Positions 44,598-46,013 of a stretch of DNA of 46,013 nucleotides are shown one piece after another. A program made the translations under genes and the position numbers. The notes below the pieces were generated by a model. It did not search any database. It saw nothing but the letters and a program-made list of their open reading frames with translations, and was not told the origin of the DNA. The stretch lies in the NCBI GenBank assembly GCA_947631665.1, contig CANRMF010000011.1, positions 1 through 46,013 on the forward strand, in the 5' to 3' direction. How positions within the stretch are numbered: the stretch's first letter is position 1; every line of letters starts with the position of its first letter. This DNA comes from an uncultured Lachnospiraceae bacterium. Its GTDB lineage: Bacteria > Bacillota > Clostridia > Lachnospirales > Lachnospiraceae.

Positions 44598-45128
44598 CTA
44601 TTTTAATACATTTACTTGTTTTGAATTCTGCCCATCTAAAGATAAAACTCCCTTTCCATTTTTAGGATTTACCAGTATATTACCTACTAGTATATTTGCC
44701 TGAGTTCCACCAGTACTTCTTACCCAATAACGATAGTTCCCGTCTACTTTTTCGGGTGAATCAAAATCGGATGCAACAAAAAAGTATTTATAATGATTCT
44801 TCAAATATCTATTCACTCTCTTTTCCATTGCTTTCAATGTATATTTCTTTACTATTACATTGCATTTATATATCTTCCCTTTTTTAATAGCCTTGATAAT
44901 AACCTTACCAACTTTTTTTCCTTTCACTAAACCAGATTTGCTGACTGTTGCTATTCTTTTATTAGTACTCTTGTACTTTATCCCATTGGATGTTCCTTTC
45001 AGTTTTAGTTTAAAACTCTGATTTACATATAGTTTCTTTTCTGTGCAATTAAGTTCATTTGCTTTTACATTTAATGAACTTACAGATAGGCAAATTATTA
45101 AACAAATTATGATTTTTGCAATTCTCAT
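44598..45128 (-). CDS. Secreted Big_2-like Ig-domain protein
   Basis: A 176-residue exported protein with signal peptide ending near VKANE. A bacterial Ig-like domain follows (about 25-90; KLYVNQSFKLKLKGTS, KRIATVSKSGLVKGKKVGKVIIKA). The last 80 residues (YWVRSTGG, GVLSLDGQ) I do not recognise. GGAGG precedes ATG 45128. It reads toward the dockerin operon, with a 241-nt gap that has no clear promoter or terminator, so cotranscription is open. Confidence 0.75.
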   Translation of the reverse strand: MRIAKIIICLIICLSVSSLNVKANELNCTEKKLYVNQSFKLKLKGTSNGIKYKSTNKRIATVSKSGLVKGKKVGKVIIKAIKKGKIYKCNVIVKKYTLKAMEKRVNRYLKNHYKYFFVASDFDSPEKVDGNYRYWVRSTGGTQANILVGNILVNPKNGKGVLSLDGQNSKQVNVLK

Positions 45129-45158
45129 ATTAAATCCTCCCAATTATCCTTCTAGTTT

Positions 45159-45959
45159 TTATTGGTCAAACCACTTCCTAACTAACTTCTTGTGTTTGCC
45201 ATTATTTTTCACAATATAAGTTTTCATATTATACTTTTGACTATAATTTTTCATCGAACAATGTACAATCAAATAATTCCCTGCACATTCAAAACGAACT
45301 CCATTAATGCTTTTCTCCGCATTAAAAATCACTTTTTTATTCTTAAAGATTTCATTGTTTTTGATTGAATACCAACTATTATTGATTTTTACCTTATCCC
45401 AATTACCAGATAACTTTTTCACTTTAAATTTGGGCTTTTTAATTGTTTTTACCTTTCCGGATTTTATTAAATATACATACCATTTTCCTGTTCCTTCCAT
45501 AGTTTTTCCAAATTCTTGACTTTTTACTATTTTGAACTTTTCGTAGTATATTTTATTTCCTTTTAAATAATAATCATATGTATAATCAATATTTTTTACT
45601 TGTTTTGTTTTTAAATCTATTTTAATAAGTGCACACATTGCATTTGCAGTACCACCATCAAATAACACTATTGCATAAAGATTTTTTCCTTTTACCTTTA
45701 ATGATGAATATGATTTATGGTAATTATCACTCTTTTTTAACATTTCATTCTTTTTTGTCTTAATATTATATCTGAAAATATCCGGTTCTACGGCAAATAT
45801 ACTCCCTGGTGGAGTATAATAGATATACTTTCCCTTTTTGCAACTATTTGTCGTTTCTTTCACTTTTATAGTTTTTGCGTCTACTCTTACAGCAATACTA
45901 AAAACAGAAACAAATGATAAAGACACCATTAATAAGGACATGAATATTTTCTTCCACAT
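45159..45959 (-). CDS. Secreted basic protein of unknown function
   Basis: A 266-residue exported protein with signal peptide ending near VRVDAK. It is rich in Lys and Tyr with repeated short strands (GKYIYYTPPG, IFRYNIKTKKN, ALIKIDLKTKQ, YYLKGNKIYYEKFKIV). These suggest a beta-propeller such as the DUF5050-type. I see no catalytic motif. GAGGT precedes the ATG. Thirty nt separate its stop from the next start, so the two form a pair. Confidence 0.7.
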   Translation of the reverse strand: MWKKIFMSLLMVSLSFVSVFSIAVRVDAKTIKVKETTNSCKKGKYIYYTPPGSIFAVEPDIFRYNIKTKKNEMLKKSDNYHKSYSSLKVKGKNLYAIVLFDGGTANAMCALIKIDLKTKQVKNIDYTYDYYLKGNKIYYEKFKIVKSQEFGKTMEGTGKWYVYLIKSGKVKTIKKPKFKVKKLSGNWDKVKINNSWYSIKNNEIFKNKKVIFNAEKSINGVRFECAGNYLIVHCSMKNYSQKYNMKTYIVKNNGKHKKLVRKWFDQ

Positions 45960-46013
45960 ATTAAATTACCTCGTATCATTAATTAATCAAATCCACTCAC
46001 TCTAATCATCCCA

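Overview
The window looks like chromosome of a low-to-medium-GC anaerobic Firmicute, most likely a gut Lachnospiraceae. Grounds: an anaerobic (glycyl-radical) ribonucleotide reductase, a monomeric [FeFe]-hydrogenase, ECF-type vitamin uptake, strong SD sequences, and large dockerin/cohesin surface proteins. Genus cannot be fixed from the sequence alone. Nearly all genes lie on the minus strand, so operons read right to left.

Layout. 1-301: two tRNA-Ser genes, plus a strong promoter that fires out of the left edge. 379-4676: a t6A-centred operon tsaE-tsaB-rimI-rnz-tsaD-ispD. 4699-5853: ribU behind an FMN riboswitch. 5915-8521: hom and aspartate kinase. 8674-8930: structured repeat element A. 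8939-13399: hpf, secA, prfB. 13895-15217: secreted SH3/NlpC-P60 wall hydrolase. 15418-16140: an SDR on the plus strand whose 3' end is tandemly triplicated. 16243-22199: operon cupin, two beta-helix proteins, aldo/keto reductase. 22280-22490: structured repeat element B. 22503-24998: nrdD and a TSCPD protein behind NrdR-like boxes. 25250-29016: MATE exporter, [FeFe]-hydrogenase and an ECF S component. 29591-45959: a run of seven exported proteins.

Two things stand out. First, elements A and B share a 32-nt core and two conserved hairpin loops, while three separate stems differ completely in sequence between the loci yet stay base-paired in each. This pattern of covariation points to an undescribed structured RNA or DNA element. 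Second, 31161-44356 is a translationally coupled operon. Two giant predicted wall hydrolases (papain-fold amidase/peptidase and M23 peptidase) end in almost identical type I dockerins. They are followed by a membrane-anchored cohesin and by a soluble cohesin with zinc-ribbon-like repeats. This resembles a small cellulosome-type assembly built around peptidoglycan or protein cleavage rather than plant polysaccharide.

Functions rest on motifs and family knowledge read by eye. No database search, folding program or alignment was run.
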